Source of the DNA: Bacteroidota bacterium
GTDB taxonomy: Bacteria; Bacteroidota; Bacteroidia; Chitinophagales; Chitinophagaceae
Assembly: GCA_013285915.1 (NCBI GenBank)
Contig: JABDGS010000011.1
Span: 1-57,588, forward strand
Direction of reading: 5' to 3'
DNA: 57,588 bases
Below the pieces are notes generated by a model that saw only the letters and a list, made by a program, of their open reading frames with translations, was not told the origin of the DNA and made no database searches. Below are positions 40,656 to 49,542 of this stretch, piece by piece. Each line of letters starts with the position of its first letter. The stretch's first letter is position 1. Made by a program: the position numbers and the translations under genes.

Positions 40656-42299
40656 ATGAATATCGGTGTATTTAACATGTTTGTAAGGCGTTACTATTTG
40701 CTATGCTTCTTAGTGCTGGTTCTATCATGCAGCCGCCTGCGGCACGATGACAAAAAGGTGTTTTATTATAACGAAACCACGGGTATTGCCACTCTTGATC
40801 CCGCGTTTGCGAAAAACCAAAGCATTATGTGGGCCCTGCACCAGGTTTATAATACACTGGTGGAAATTGACAGCAACCTTAACATTGTGCCGTCCCTCGC
40901 CAAAAACTGGGACATAAGCGCAGACCGGCTTACATTTACTTTTCACCTGCGCACCGATGTTTTTTTCCAGGATAACGATGCTTTCCCCGGTGGCAAAGGC
41001 CGCAGGTTTGTTGCGCAGGATGTGGTGTACAGCCTGCAAAGGATTATGAATAAGGCCACCGCCAGCAGCGGCGCATGGATATTCAATAACCGCGTTGACA
41101 ACATCAGTGGGTTTATAGCGGCCAACGATTCCACCTTTCAACTAAAGCTTATACGCCCATTCCATCCCATACTTGGCATTTTAAGCATGCAGTACTGCAG
41201 CATTATTGCGCATGAGGTTGTTGAAAAATACGGCCGTGATTTTCGCAGCCACCCCTGCGGCACCGGCCCGTTCCAGTTTTTTTTGTGGGACGAAGGCCAG
41301 GCGCTTATCATGCACCGCAACCCGCATTACTGGGAGCATGATGAGCAGGGTAAGCAGTTGCCTTATCTCGATGGGCTGAAGATTAGTTTTTATGATAACA
41401 AGGCCACCGAGTTCCTGGAATTCCGGCAGGGGCGGCTAAGCTTTATCAACGATATTGACCCCAGTTTTAAGGACGAGGTACTTACCAAGAAAGGTGAGCT
41501 TCGTGCCGACTGGCAGGGTAAAGTGCTGCTGCACAAGCACTCCTACCTTAATACGGAATACTTCGGGATACTGGTCGATACCTCAAACCCGCTGGTAAAG
41601 TTGTCACCCCTGCGGCAAAAAGCTGTGCGCCAGGCCATTAATTATGCCATTAACCGCAGGCAGCTTATGATGTACATCCGCAACTCGATCGGCATACCTG
41701 CCGGGGAAGGCATGGTGCCATCTGGCCTGCCCTCCCAAAACACGGTTTTTGTAAAAGGCTACACCTACAACCCCGATACCGCAAGGCTTTTACTAAAAAA
41801 AGCCGGTATAACCGGTGACATACCCACCATTAAGCTGTTAACCATACCCATTTACGCCGACATAGCCAGTTTTGCCGCCAAACAACTGGAAGATATTGGC
41901 CTTAAAGTGCAGGTAGAGGTAATTCAGAAAAGCCTTTTGCTTGAACAAACGGCTAAAAACCAGGCGCTTTTCTTTCGGGGCAGCTGGATTGCCGATTACC
42001 CCGATGCCGAAAACTACATGGCCATGTTTTACAGCAAAAACCCCAGCCCGCCCAATTACACCCGTTATAATAATCCCGCTTTTGACGCACTTTATGAAAG
42101 GGCGTTGCAAGAAAATGATGATTCCGCCCGTTACATACTTTACCGCCAAATGGACCAAATAGTTATAAACGATGCCCCCGTTGTTCCCGTTTGGTACGAT
42201 GAAGCCCTGCACCTTGTTAACACCAATATCGTGGGAATGCAGGCCAATGCGCTTAACTTGCTGGAGCTTAGGCGGGTTGACATAAAACCAGGCCGGTAA
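40656..42299 (+). CDS. Peptide/oligopeptide ABC transporter substrate-binding lipoprotein (SBP family 5)
   Basis: This 547-residue protein has a lipobox (LVLVLSC), so it is membrane-anchored. Family 5 features include TLDPAFAKNQSIMWALHQVY, LAKNWDISADRLTFTFHLR and DVFFQDNDAFPGGKGRRFVA. Later come YINYAIN-like VRQAINYAINRRQLM, GMVPSGLP, and FRGSWIADYPDAENYMAMFY near the C-terminus. It would capture peptides or similar ligands for an ABC importer; no permease or ATPase gene is present in the window. An alternative ATG at 40677 also precedes the signal sequence. Sampled lines have about 53-58% GC against about 42% in neighbours, which suggests different ancestry. It diverges from the M1 peptidase gene, so release and capture of peptides may be linked. 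Confidence 0.88.
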   Translation: MNIGVFNMFVRRYYLLCFLVLVLSCSRLRHDDKKVFYYNETTGIATLDPAFAKNQSIMWALHQVYNTLVEIDSNLNIVPSLAKNWDISADRLTFTFHLRTDVFFQDNDAFPGGKGRRFVAQDVVYSLQRIMNKATASSGAWIFNNRVDNISGFIAANDSTFQLKLIRPFHPILGILSMQYCSIIAHEVVEKYGRDFRSHPCGTGPFQFFLWDEGQALIMHRNPHYWEHDEQGKQLPYLDGLKISFYDNKATEFLEFRQGRLSFINDIDPSFKDEVLTKKGELRADWQGKVLLHKHSYLNTEYFGILVDTSNPLVKLSPLRQKAVRQAINYAINRRQLMMYIRNSIGIPAGEGMVPSGLPSQNTVFVKGYTYNPDTARLLLKKAGITGDIPTIKLLTIPIYADIASFAAKQLEDIGLKVQVEVIQKSLLLEQTAKNQALFFRGSWIADYPDAENYMAMFYSKNPSPPNYTRYNNPAFDALYERALQENDDSARYILYRQMDQIVINDAPVVPVWYDEALHLVNTNIVGMQANALNLLELRRVDIKPGR

Positions 42300-42662
42300 C
42301 GTTTTTTAACTAAAGCCAAAACATGCACAAACGCCGCCATTTTGTAGCCATTTCGTAGCCAAAAACTGGACGTGTTTTAGTTATAACTAATTCATTATCT
42401 GCTGATTGCGTTTTCAAAGTGCTCATATTACAATTTTTAAAATACCAACCACATCCACTGTTTTGTACCCCAAGGTACTTTCATGTTTAATGCTTTTACG
42501 CCTTTCATAAACCTGCTTCTCCGTTACAGCTTTTAAACTAAAGACTTTAAACTGCGTTGCCTTTTCATCTGTGTTCATCCACTCAATCCCACCTATCTGC
42601 GTTCCATTCTTCTTCACCCCCTTTAGGGGTTGCGCGCTAACTTCCCTGCTTTCCGCTTCAAT

Positions 42663-42697
42663 AACTGGAAACTGGAAACCGGGAACTGGAAACTTTC
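42663..42697. repeat. Five heptamer tandem repeats (AACTGGA)
   Basis: Five consecutive 7-bp units start at 42663: aactgga, aactgga, aaccggg, aactgga, aactttc. The period is exact and units differ by substitutions only. Confidence 0.7.
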
Positions 42698-42885
42698 TTC
42701 TCCCCTTCTGCCTTAAACCTTAGGCCACACACCTTCCTATACATATATATAAAAAACAGTGTTTTGTCTCACAAAAAAGCAATATTTATTTTTCCACATT
42801 CCAGGTTTATCGCCAAGCCAAAACAGTAAACTATACCGTCCTTTTTGCTTTTCCATTCAACAGATCAACCATTATACTCAATCAT

Positions 42886-42917
42886 TGACCAATGACCTAA
42901 TGACCAGTGACCTAATG
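42886..42917. repeat. Degenerate GACC-AAT tandem repeat
   Basis: The phrase gacc followed by aat, taat or agt repeats four times with 7- or 8-bp steps (gaccaat, gacctaat, gaccagt, gacctaat). It lies upstream of the outer-membrane receptor gene. Confidence 0.55.
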
Positions 42918-42988
42918 TATTTTCTTCTTTTCGTCGCAACATTTCATCCTGTTGTCTCATTTCCCTTATTAATTATAGGTTGTGCAAA

Positions 42989-42996
42989 TACTTTTG
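42989..42996 (+). promoter_or_regulatory. Candidate -7 box for the outer-membrane receptor gene
   Basis: TACTTTTG matches TAnnTTTG exactly, 47 bases before the chosen ATG, giving a plausible leader of about 40 bases. No well-spaced -33 TTTG is seen. Confidence 0.35.
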
Positions 42997-43043
42997 TGCA
43001 GCAATTACTACTAAATATTAAATGCAACTATAATACTCTATTT

Positions 43044-45683
43044 ATGAAAAAGTTATTACTCGCTGCCGGAATCTTATTGCTAACTGCACAACTGCACGCC
43101 CAGTTTCCTATGGGTGGCGGCACTGCAAAAGGCCAGCAGCCGGGTGCCATGAACATTGGCCACGTGTATGGCAAAGTGATGGACAGCCTTGATAAACCTA
43201 TTGCGGGCGCATCAGTGGTTTTGCTTCAAAACAAATTTGACAGCGTTACCAAAAAGAAGAAAGAAATATTGCTCAAAGCAATGAACACATCTGCTTTAGG
43301 TGAATTTAGCTTTGAAGACCTGCCCATGTTTGGCGGCTTAAAGCTTAAAATAAGCGCGGTGGGTTATAAACCTTTTGAACAGGCGGTGGCCTTCCAGATA
43401 AATATGGGTGCAATGCAGCAAAAACCTGCCGGCGCCAACGCAAACCCAATGGCTGCTGTAACAACCTTTGCTAACATGGTTGATAAAGACCTGGGCAATA
43501 TTAAACTGAAAGATGACGCTGCTACCCTGGCGGGCGTTACAGTTGTTGCAAGCGCGCCAACTTTAAAGCTGGATATTGATAAGAAAACATTTAATGTAGA
43601 TAAGAACATTGTTAGTGTGGGTGGTACAGCGGTTGACGTTATGCGTAATGTACCAAGCGTGCAGGTTGATATTGATGGTAACGTTAAGTTACGTAATGCC
43701 ACACCGCAAATTTATATTGATGGCAGGCCTACAACGCTTACTTTAGACCAGATACCCGCCGATGCTATACAAAGCGTTGAAGTAATTACCAACCCTTCAG
43801 CAAAATACGATGCAAGCGGGGGTAATGCAGGTATTTTGAACATTGTACTTAAAAAGAACAAGAAAACCGGTTATAACGGTAACCTTATGGCTGGTGCTGA
43901 CAGCAGGGGTGGTTTTAACGGTGGTGGCAACTTTAATGTGCGCCAGGGTAAAATTAATGTTACCGCAGCCACAATGGTAAACGCCATGCATAACAAGGCA
44001 AAGGGCACTACTGACCGTTACACTTACGGTGACGACCCAACCCACGTTTACCAGACAAATATTGATAGAACAACCGGTGCATTTATATTCGGCAGGCTTG
44101 GTCTTGACTATTATGTTACCAACAGAACAACTTTATCACTTGCCGGCATAAAAGTACATGGGCAGTTTAAACCAAACTCATCCATAACTACTGACAGCCT
44201 TGATTTGAACAGCGGTGAAACGTTTAAATATAACGACCGTGTTACTAACGGTACAAGAACATTTAATGCAACTGGTTTACAGTTTGGTATGGTGCACAAT
44301 TTTGCAAAAACAGGTGAACAATGGACTATAGACGGAAATATGTTTTCCGGCAAAAACAATAGTAACTCAATGTACACCACCAACAGCTTCCTTGGCAACA
44401 ATACTGCGATCGGTCAATCTTTCGAACAGCAGATATCAACCGGTGGAAATGATTTTTACACTGTACAGAGCGACTACACAAACCCGCTTACTGCAAAAAC
44501 AAAGCTTGAGGCTGGCGTAAGGGCGCAAATACGCAAAACTGTAAATGATAACGACATTCTTATAGGTTCAAGCCAGGGTAATCTTTTTAAAATACCAAAC
44601 CTCACAAACAATTATAAAAATACCGACCAGGTATATGCCGCTTACACAACAATAACCAGTGCCATTAAAGATTTTGGTTACCAGGTTGGTTTGCGTGCAG
44701 AAAGCAGCAGCTACAAAGGCGAATTAACCAATACCGGGCAGCAGTTTAAAAATTCTTACCCTATCAGTTTATTCCCTTCAGTGTTTCTTAGCCAAAAGCT
44801 TAAAAATAACCAGGAGTTGCAGTTAAACTATTCAAGAAGGATAAACAGGCCTAACTTCTTCCAGTTAATACCTTATACTGACTTTACCGACAGCCTTAAC
44901 ATAACAAGAGGTAACCCTAACCTGGTACCTGAGTTTACAAACTCTCTTGAGTTTTCATACAGCAAAACATTTAAGGGCGGTAACAGCCTGCTTGCATCAG
45001 TGTATTACAAGCACAGCACAAACCTTATTACAAGGTATTTGGATACAGCTGTTATAAATGACCAGAAATTGCTTATCAACAGTTATGTAAATGCTGAATC
45101 AAGCTACAGCTATGGTGCGGAAATTACCTCGATAAACAACATTAAAAAGTGGTGGGATATTACAACAAACATTAACCTGTATAACGGAAAAATAAATACA
45201 ACAAACGTACCTAACGCAGTACAGCAGGATGCTATATTAAGCTGGTTTGGTAAAGTAAATACCAACTTTAAGCTGGCAAATAACTTCACCATACAGCTTA
45301 GCGGCAACTATCAAAGCAAAACAAACCTGCCGGTTAGCCAGGGGCAGGGTATGATGGGCCCTCCGGGCCAGCAGGCACAAAGCTCTTCACAAGGTTATAT
45401 CAAATCTTTCTGGTCAATGGATTTAGCTATCAGAAAAGCTTTCCTCAAAAACCAGGCAGCAGCAATATCACTTAGCATCAGCGATATATTCAGAACAAGG
45501 GCTAACGAACAAATATCAAGCAGCCCGGGCATATTCTACCAGGACTACTATCGTCTTAACAACCCACAGTTAGTAAGGTTAAACTTTACATACAGGTTTG
45601 GTAAAATGGATGTGTCATTGTTCAAACGCCAGAATACAAAGAGCACAGGTTCACAGGACGCTATGCAAATGGGCGGACAGTAG
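43044..45683 (+). CDS. TonB-dependent receptor-like outer membrane beta-barrel protein
   Basis: From the ATG at 43044 the protein has 879 residues and a clear signal peptide (MKKLLLAAGILLLTAQLHAQ). The longer open frame from 42759 adds 95 residues of repeat-derived sequence and is rejected. Domains in order: carboxypeptidase regulatory-like beta-sandwich (about 35-120; HVYGKVMDSLDKPIAGASVV), plug-like domain (about 155-260; VSVGGTAVDVMRNVPSVQVD, then VKLRNATPQIYIDGRPTTLT), and a large barrel of the outer-membrane beta-barrel family 3 type (about 290-860). The barrel has YSRRINRPNFFQLIPYTDF and GNPNLVPEFTNSLEFSYSK, typical of that family. A SusD partner is absent, so this is not a classic Sus-like pair. 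The ligand is unknown. Confidence 0.88.
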   Translation: MKKLLLAAGILLLTAQLHAQFPMGGGTAKGQQPGAMNIGHVYGKVMDSLDKPIAGASVVLLQNKFDSVTKKKKEILLKAMNTSALGEFSFEDLPMFGGLKLKISAVGYKPFEQAVAFQINMGAMQQKPAGANANPMAAVTTFANMVDKDLGNIKLKDDAATLAGVTVVASAPTLKLDIDKKTFNVDKNIVSVGGTAVDVMRNVPSVQVDIDGNVKLRNATPQIYIDGRPTTLTLDQIPADAIQSVEVITNPSAKYDASGGNAGILNIVLKKNKKTGYNGNLMAGADSRGGFNGGGNFNVRQGKINVTAATMVNAMHNKAKGTTDRYTYGDDPTHVYQTNIDRTTGAFIFGRLGLDYYVTNRTTLSLAGIKVHGQFKPNSSITTDSLDLNSGETFKYNDRVTNGTRTFNATGLQFGMVHNFAKTGEQWTIDGNMFSGKNNSNSMYTTNSFLGNNTAIGQSFEQQISTGGNDFYTVQSDYTNPLTAKTKLEAGVRAQIRKTVNDNDILIGSSQGNLFKIPNLTNNYKNTDQVYAAYTTITSAIKDFGYQVGLRAESSSYKGELTNTGQQFKNSYPISLFPSVFLSQKLKNNQELQLNYSRRINRPNFFQLIPYTDFTDSLNITRGNPNLVPEFTNSLEFSYSKTFKGGNSLLASVYYKHSTNLITRYLDTAVINDQKLLINSYVNAESSYSYGAEITSINNIKKWWDITTNINLYNGKINTTNVPNAVQQDAILSWFGKVNTNFKLANNFTIQLSGNYQSKTNLPVSQGQGMMGPPGQQAQSSSQGYIKSFWSMDLAIRKAFLKNQAAAISLSISDIFRTRANEQISSSPGIFYQDYYRLNNPQLVRLNFTYRFGKMDVSLFKRQNTKSTGSQDAMQMGGQ

Positions 45684-45716
45684 TAAAAGTCGCAAATTAT
45701 TAGAAAAGTGATTTTC

Positions 45717-45744
45717 GTGAAACGTGAAACGGCAATCGTGAAAC
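45717..45744. repeat. Four heptamer tandem repeats (GTGAAAC)
   Basis: Exact 7-bp spacing: gtgaaac, gtgaaac, ggcaatc, gtgaaac from 45717, starting 34 bases after the receptor stop. A variant of the same heptamer (gtgagac) follows the second TonB receptor at 55544. Confidence 0.7.
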
Positions 45745-45790
45745 AGGGATAGTGGATCATTCAGAAAAATTCAATACTAAACAGGCAAAA

Positions 45791-46130
45791 GAAACATACG
45801 AGGCCCACAAGTCCCTCTCCGCCGCGAGAGGCCAATACGAAGATCAAAAACATTAACAGACGACACTAAACATGCGAGGCCCACAAATCCCTCTCCGCGA
45901 GGAGAGGCCTGCCCGAATGATTGTTCAGGCGGGGATTTAGGGAGAGACCAATACGAAGATCAAAACATTAATAGACAACGCTAAACATGCTAGGTCCGCA
46001 AGTCCCTCTCCGAGAGGAGAGGGATTTAGGGTGAGGCGATGCGAAGATCAAAACATTCATAGGTAAAGAAAAAACATACGAAATTCAACCTGGGCTCCCT
46101 CCACTAGAGAGATTTAGGATGATGAAATAG
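45791..46130. repeat. Tandem array of modular repeats with CCCTCTCC hairpins
   Basis: Three to four copies of a unit of about 75-115 bp begin near 45791, 45868, 45982 and 46072. Each has a lead aaacatRcgagg-cccacaa, a hairpin core (ccctctccgcgaggagagg or similar) with optional tail gggatttagggtgagg, and a trailer caatacgaagatcaaaaca. The second copy carries an extra insert (gcccgaatgattgttcaggc). Units are too divergent and unevenly spaced for CRISPR. Confidence 0.65.
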
Positions 46131-46167
46131 TCTCATAAGCAAGCAATCGAAGATAAACTTGCTTAAC

Positions 46168-46194
46168 GGCCTTCCTTTATGGGAAGGCCTCTTT
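46168..46194 (+). terminator. Hairpin of the same layout as the CCCTCTCC elements
   Basis: Arms ggccttcc (46168-46175) and ggaaggcc (46182-46189) with a six-base loop, then tctttaggttgaagg. The hairpin-plus-TTTAGG-tail layout parallels the upstream ccctctcc...gagaggg-atttagggtgagg elements with different arm bases. It may terminate readthrough or be another repeat copy. Confidence 0.5.
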
Positions 46195-46267
46195 AGGTTG
46201 AAGGAACTTTTGATTCTGTACCTGTGCTAAACCTTAAAATTTACGTATTTAAAAATTTATTTTCGCT

Positions 46268-46304
46268 ATTGCGTAATATTTACGCAATGTTTTTTTATTT
46301 TTGA
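46268..46304 (+). terminator. Hairpin with long T-run in gene-free DNA
   Basis: Perfect 9-bp arms attgcgtaa (46268-46276) and ttacgcaat (46280-46288) are followed by gttttttttattttt. It has the shape of a rho-independent terminator but lies 585 bp beyond the receptor stop, so it may end an unannotated non-coding transcript. Confidence 0.55.
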
Positions 46305-46418
46305 GCTGAGTATTAAATGGGCCACGATTGCAAACACCGTGAACAATGCAAGTAAATTAAGAAAAGGGATTAATTACAGAAGATTGTGATTTGAAGGAAA
46401 GCAAAGGCCAAAGAAGAA

Positions 46419-46452
46419 AAAACTCTGTGAAAAACTCCGTGAAACTCTGTGT
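46419..46452. repeat. Degenerate ACTCTGTGAA tandem repeat
   Basis: Three copies of an 11-12 bp phrase (aactctgtgaaa, aactccgtg, aaactctgtg) lie 75-110 bases before the dehydrogenase gene. Confidence 0.5.
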
Positions 46453-46528
46453 CCTGAATTATTAAAAGCAACTAATTGCCATATAGCAAACAACCAACAA
46501 TAATCACACAACCTCTAACAGTAAAACC

Positions 46529-49456
46529 ATGCACAGCACATTTTTCTCAATGTTCCGCCATGGCCGTATGCAAATACTTTTTGCAGCAACATGCATTTTC
46601 TTTTTTTCATGTTCACAAAAAGAAACAGCGGCCGACACAAAAAAACCGGACGAAAATCGCTTTACGCCGGTGGTATTAACCCAGCCGGGAGATTTTGATG
46701 AGCCATTAAACTTTGAAGTATTAAAGGATGGCAAAGTATATATTAACGAGCGCAAAGGCGCATTAAAACTATACGATCCGCTTACCAACACCGTAAAAGT
46801 TGTTGCAAACATTCCCGTAAATACAAAGTATACAAGTGCACAAGGTGTTGTAACTGAAGCGGAAGAAGGATTTATTGGTTTTACAATTGACCCTAAGTTT
46901 GATGAGAACCATTGGGCATACCTGTACTACGCACACCCAACAAAAGTTGAAGATGTACTGAGCCGCTGGGAGCTGCGCGACGACAAACTGGTACCGGGCA
47001 GCGAAAAAGTGTTGCTTGAAATACCAACGCAGCGCGAAGTATGCTGTCACACCGGAGGCGGCATGACGTGGGATAAAGATGGCAACCTGTACCTTACTGT
47101 TGGCAACAACACAGGAAACGTTGCAGATAAATCGCAAACAGATGAACGTCCTAATCGCAGCGCCTGGGACGACCAGCGCGGCAGTGGTAACACAAACGAT
47201 CTGCGTGGAAAAATATTACGTATTCACCCTGAAGCAAACGGCACGTATACTATTCCTGACGGCAATCTTTTCCCTAAAGGAACAGACAAAACAAAGCCTG
47301 AAATTTATGTAATGGGAGACCGTAACCCATGGAGGCCATCTGTTGACAGCAAAACAGGTTGGTTGTATTGGGGCGAGGTTGGCCCCGATGCCAATGGGGA
47401 CACAAAAACTACCCGCACCGGCATGGACGAGCTAAACCAGGCGCGCAAGCCGGGTTATTTTGGCTGGCCTTATTTTATTGGCGAAAATGTTGGTTACCCA
47501 ATGTACAACTACACCAACGACAGCGTAAACCCACCGCAGGATCCTGCGCACCCTATAAATAATTCAGTAAACAATACCGGCCTTAAAGAACTGCCGCCCG
47601 CTCAGCCCGCTTTTATTTCTTACCCTTACGGCGTATCTGATAAATTTCCTCAAGTGGGCACCGGCTCGCGTTGTGCAGTTGGTGGCCCTATATACCATAG
47701 AGATAATTTCAAGGATGCCAAACGCCCTTTCCCCGGCTATTACGAAAATAAATGGATAGCGGCTGATCTGTCGCGCGGATGGATAATGGCCATTTCAATG
47801 AAAGAGAATGGCGATTATGACTCAATGGAACGTTTTCTGCCAACCTACCAGCCGATAGAACCAATTGACATAAAATTCGGCCCCGATGGTGATTTGTATG
47901 TGCTTGAATATGGCAGCAACTGGTTTAGAAAAAGTGAGAACGCCAAGCTGGTTCGCATTGAATTTAATTCAGGCAACCGTACTCCTGTGGTGCAGGCATC
48001 TGCCAGTGCAAGCGGCGGCATAGTACCGTTAAAGATCAACCTGTCTTCGGCAGGCACAAAAGATTATGATGGCGATTCATTAAAGTATGAATGGAGCGTA
48101 ACATCGTCAGCGGGTGGTGCAGCACAAACATTTGCAGAACCTAATCCTGCTGTAACGCTTTCAACGCCCGGTGTGTATACAGCCACTTTAACCGTTACTG
48201 ACCCATCGGGTGCTAAAAACAGTAAAGCAGTAAATATTACTGCGGGTAATGAGCCACCAAAAGTTGATTTAACTGTTAGCGGTAATAAAACATTCTTCTT
48301 CCCCAACAAACCATTTGCTTATGCAGTAGCCGTAAGCGATAAAGAAGATGGTAAGGTTGACCCCAAACAGGTTGCTGTAAGCATAGATTACGCTTCAGAA
48401 GGTTTTGATATGGCTGAAGTACAGCAGCAGCAACGCAGTGTTGATGCATCAACCCGTTTTGCAGTAGCACAGGCGTTGATAAAGAAAAGTGATTGCAAGA
48501 ACTGCCATAATGTTGACAGCAAATCGGTAGGGCCGATGTTTACACAAATTGCTGATAAATACAAATCTCAAATGGCGTGGGCGCTGGATAGTTTACCTAA
48601 AAAAGTACGTGGTGGCGGTGTTGGTGTTTGGGGCACAGTTAGCATGGCTGCGCACCCGGCCCTAAGCCTTAACGATGCACGAACTATTGTAAATTATATT
48701 TTAAACGTTAACGATAAAAATATAAGCACACTGCCATTAAGCGGCAATTACACACAGGCTATACCGGCAGGCGATAACGGCAAGGGTACCGTGATTGTTC
48801 GCGCTGCTTATACTGATAAAGGTGCTGCACCTGTACCTGCATTAACAACAGAAAGTGTTGTAACGCTGCGCAGCCCGCAGCTTGCACCAGGCGATGCTGA
48901 TGTTATAAGCAATGCCGACAAAAAAATGCAGGCAATGTTTGTTACGGGCATTGCAGTGTTGCCAAAAGCAAACGGATATATCGGCTATAAAAACATTGAT
49001 TTTACCGGCGTTAAACAGCTTGAAATAAATGCATCGGCCAACCCGGGCCAGGGCTTTAGCGGTGGTATTATTGAAATACATCTTGACAGCCCAACAGGCG
49101 ATTTACTTGGGCAGACTGAGATAAAACCGGTTAACCCGTTTGCAGCACTAATGAATGCAGCTAATGCAACACAAAATGCTGGTGGCGCTAAACCTGCACC
49201 GGGTGCAAAACCAGCCGCTCCCACAGCCGCACCGGGCAAAGCACCAGCTAAGCCTAAAGGTATTGATATGTCAAGAATAGCAAGGATGATGGCCATGCCG
49301 GGAACAAAGATTGATATTAAAGACATAACTGGTCAGCATGATGTGTATTTTGTATTCAAGAACGATAAAGCAAAATCTTCTGCACCGCTTATGTCAATAA
49401 CAAATATCAAGTTCAACGACATGAAAATGCCTGACCCTCCAATGCCAAAACCATAG
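46529..49456 (+). CDS. PQQ-type glucose/sorbosone dehydrogenase-PKD-cytochrome c-CBM6-like lipoprotein
   Basis: This 975-residue fusion starts with a lipoprotein signal (CIFFFSC); ATGs at 46550 or 46568 are equally possible starts. Domains in order: six-bladed beta-propeller sugar dehydrogenase (about 40-480; CCHTGGGMTWDKDGNLYLTV and NTNDLRGKILRIHPEANG), PKD domain (about 490-575; DYDGDSLKYEWSVTSSAGG), and cytochrome c (about 640-735) with one haem site CKNCH near residue 655. The CBM6-like sandwich (about 790-975) follows. A 40-50 residue Ala/Pro/Lys-rich stretch (GAKPAPGAKPAAPTAAPGK) splits the sandwich. It would oxidise a sugar in the periplasm and pass electrons through its own haem. The ThuA domain often fused to this family is absent. 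Two exported TIM-barrel genes follow, and a paralogue end is at 1-640. Confidence 0.9.
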   Translation: MHSTFFSMFRHGRMQILFAATCIFFFSCSQKETAADTKKPDENRFTPVVLTQPGDFDEPLNFEVLKDGKVYINERKGALKLYDPLTNTVKVVANIPVNTKYTSAQGVVTEAEEGFIGFTIDPKFDENHWAYLYYAHPTKVEDVLSRWELRDDKLVPGSEKVLLEIPTQREVCCHTGGGMTWDKDGNLYLTVGNNTGNVADKSQTDERPNRSAWDDQRGSGNTNDLRGKILRIHPEANGTYTIPDGNLFPKGTDKTKPEIYVMGDRNPWRPSVDSKTGWLYWGEVGPDANGDTKTTRTGMDELNQARKPGYFGWPYFIGENVGYPMYNYTNDSVNPPQDPAHPINNSVNNTGLKELPPAQPAFISYPYGVSDKFPQVGTGSRCAVGGPIYHRDNFKDAKRPFPGYYENKWIAADLSRGWIMAISMKENGDYDSMERFLPTYQPIEPIDIKFGPDGDLYVLEYGSNWFRKSENAKLVRIEFNSGNRTPVVQASASASGGIVPLKINLSSAGTKDYDGDSLKYEWSVTSSAGGAAQTFAEPNPAVTLSTPGVYTATLTVTDPSGAKNSKAVNITAGNEPPKVDLTVSGNKTFFFPNKPFAYAVAVSDKEDGKVDPKQVAVSIDYASEGFDMAEVQQQQRSVDASTRFAVAQALIKKSDCKNCHNVDSKSVGPMFTQIADKYKSQMAWALDSLPKKVRGGGVGVWGTVSMAAHPALSLNDARTIVNYILNVNDKNISTLPLSGNYTQAIPAGDNGKGTVIVRAAYTDKGAAPVPALTTESVVTLRSPQLAPGDADVISNADKKMQAMFVTGIAVLPKANGYIGYKNIDFTGVKQLEINASANPGQGFSGGIIEIHLDSPTGDLLGQTEIKPVNPFAALMNAANATQNAGGAKPAPGAKPAAPTAAPGKAPAKPKGIDMSRIARMMAMPGTKIDIKDITGQHDVYFVFKNDKAKSSAPLMSITNIKFNDMKMPDPPMPKP

Positions 49457-49464
49457 AGGAGGGG

Positions 49465-49496
49465 TTTGAATGTTTGAGCGTTTGAATGTTTAAACG
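49465..49496. repeat. Four octamer tandem repeats (TTTGAATG)
   Basis: Exact 8-bp units tttgaatg, tttgagcg, tttgaatg, tttaaacg start nine bases after the dehydrogenase stop. Confidence 0.75.
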
Positions 49497-49542
49497 TTCT
49501 GGGAGATGACCGGTTTCGATAGTTCTTTGAGAATGTTTCAAT

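Larger units (their letters stand above)
42300..43043. other. Intergenic region (744 bp) rich in short repeats
   Basis: No gene is convincing. A 64-codon minus-strand frame at 42423-42617 is built partly from repeat-like DNA. Contents: a GAACGCAGAT-type phrase on the minus strand (42570-42609), a cccctttagggg palindrome (42619-42630), heptamer repeats (42663-42697), a gacc(a/t)at repeat (42886-42917) and a -7-like box near the receptor start. Confidence 0.5.

Noticed and set aside
40601-40678. 26-residue extension of the M1 peptidase
   Set aside because: It precedes a clear signal peptide and overlaps the divergent gene.
42423-42617. 64-codon minus-strand frame (MKKNGTQIGGIEWMNTDEKA)
   Set aside because: Part of it is the dispersed GAACGCAGAT phrase; no family pattern, no upstream signal, and it sits among other repeats.
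42759-43043. 95-residue N-terminal extension of the outer-membrane receptor
   Set aside because: A complete signal peptide begins at the ATG at 43044, and the extension is translated from repeat DNA.
45791-46130. Possible CRISPR array
   Set aside because: Repeats are few, divergent, contain internal hairpins and variable inserts, and spacers are shared; no cas gene is present.
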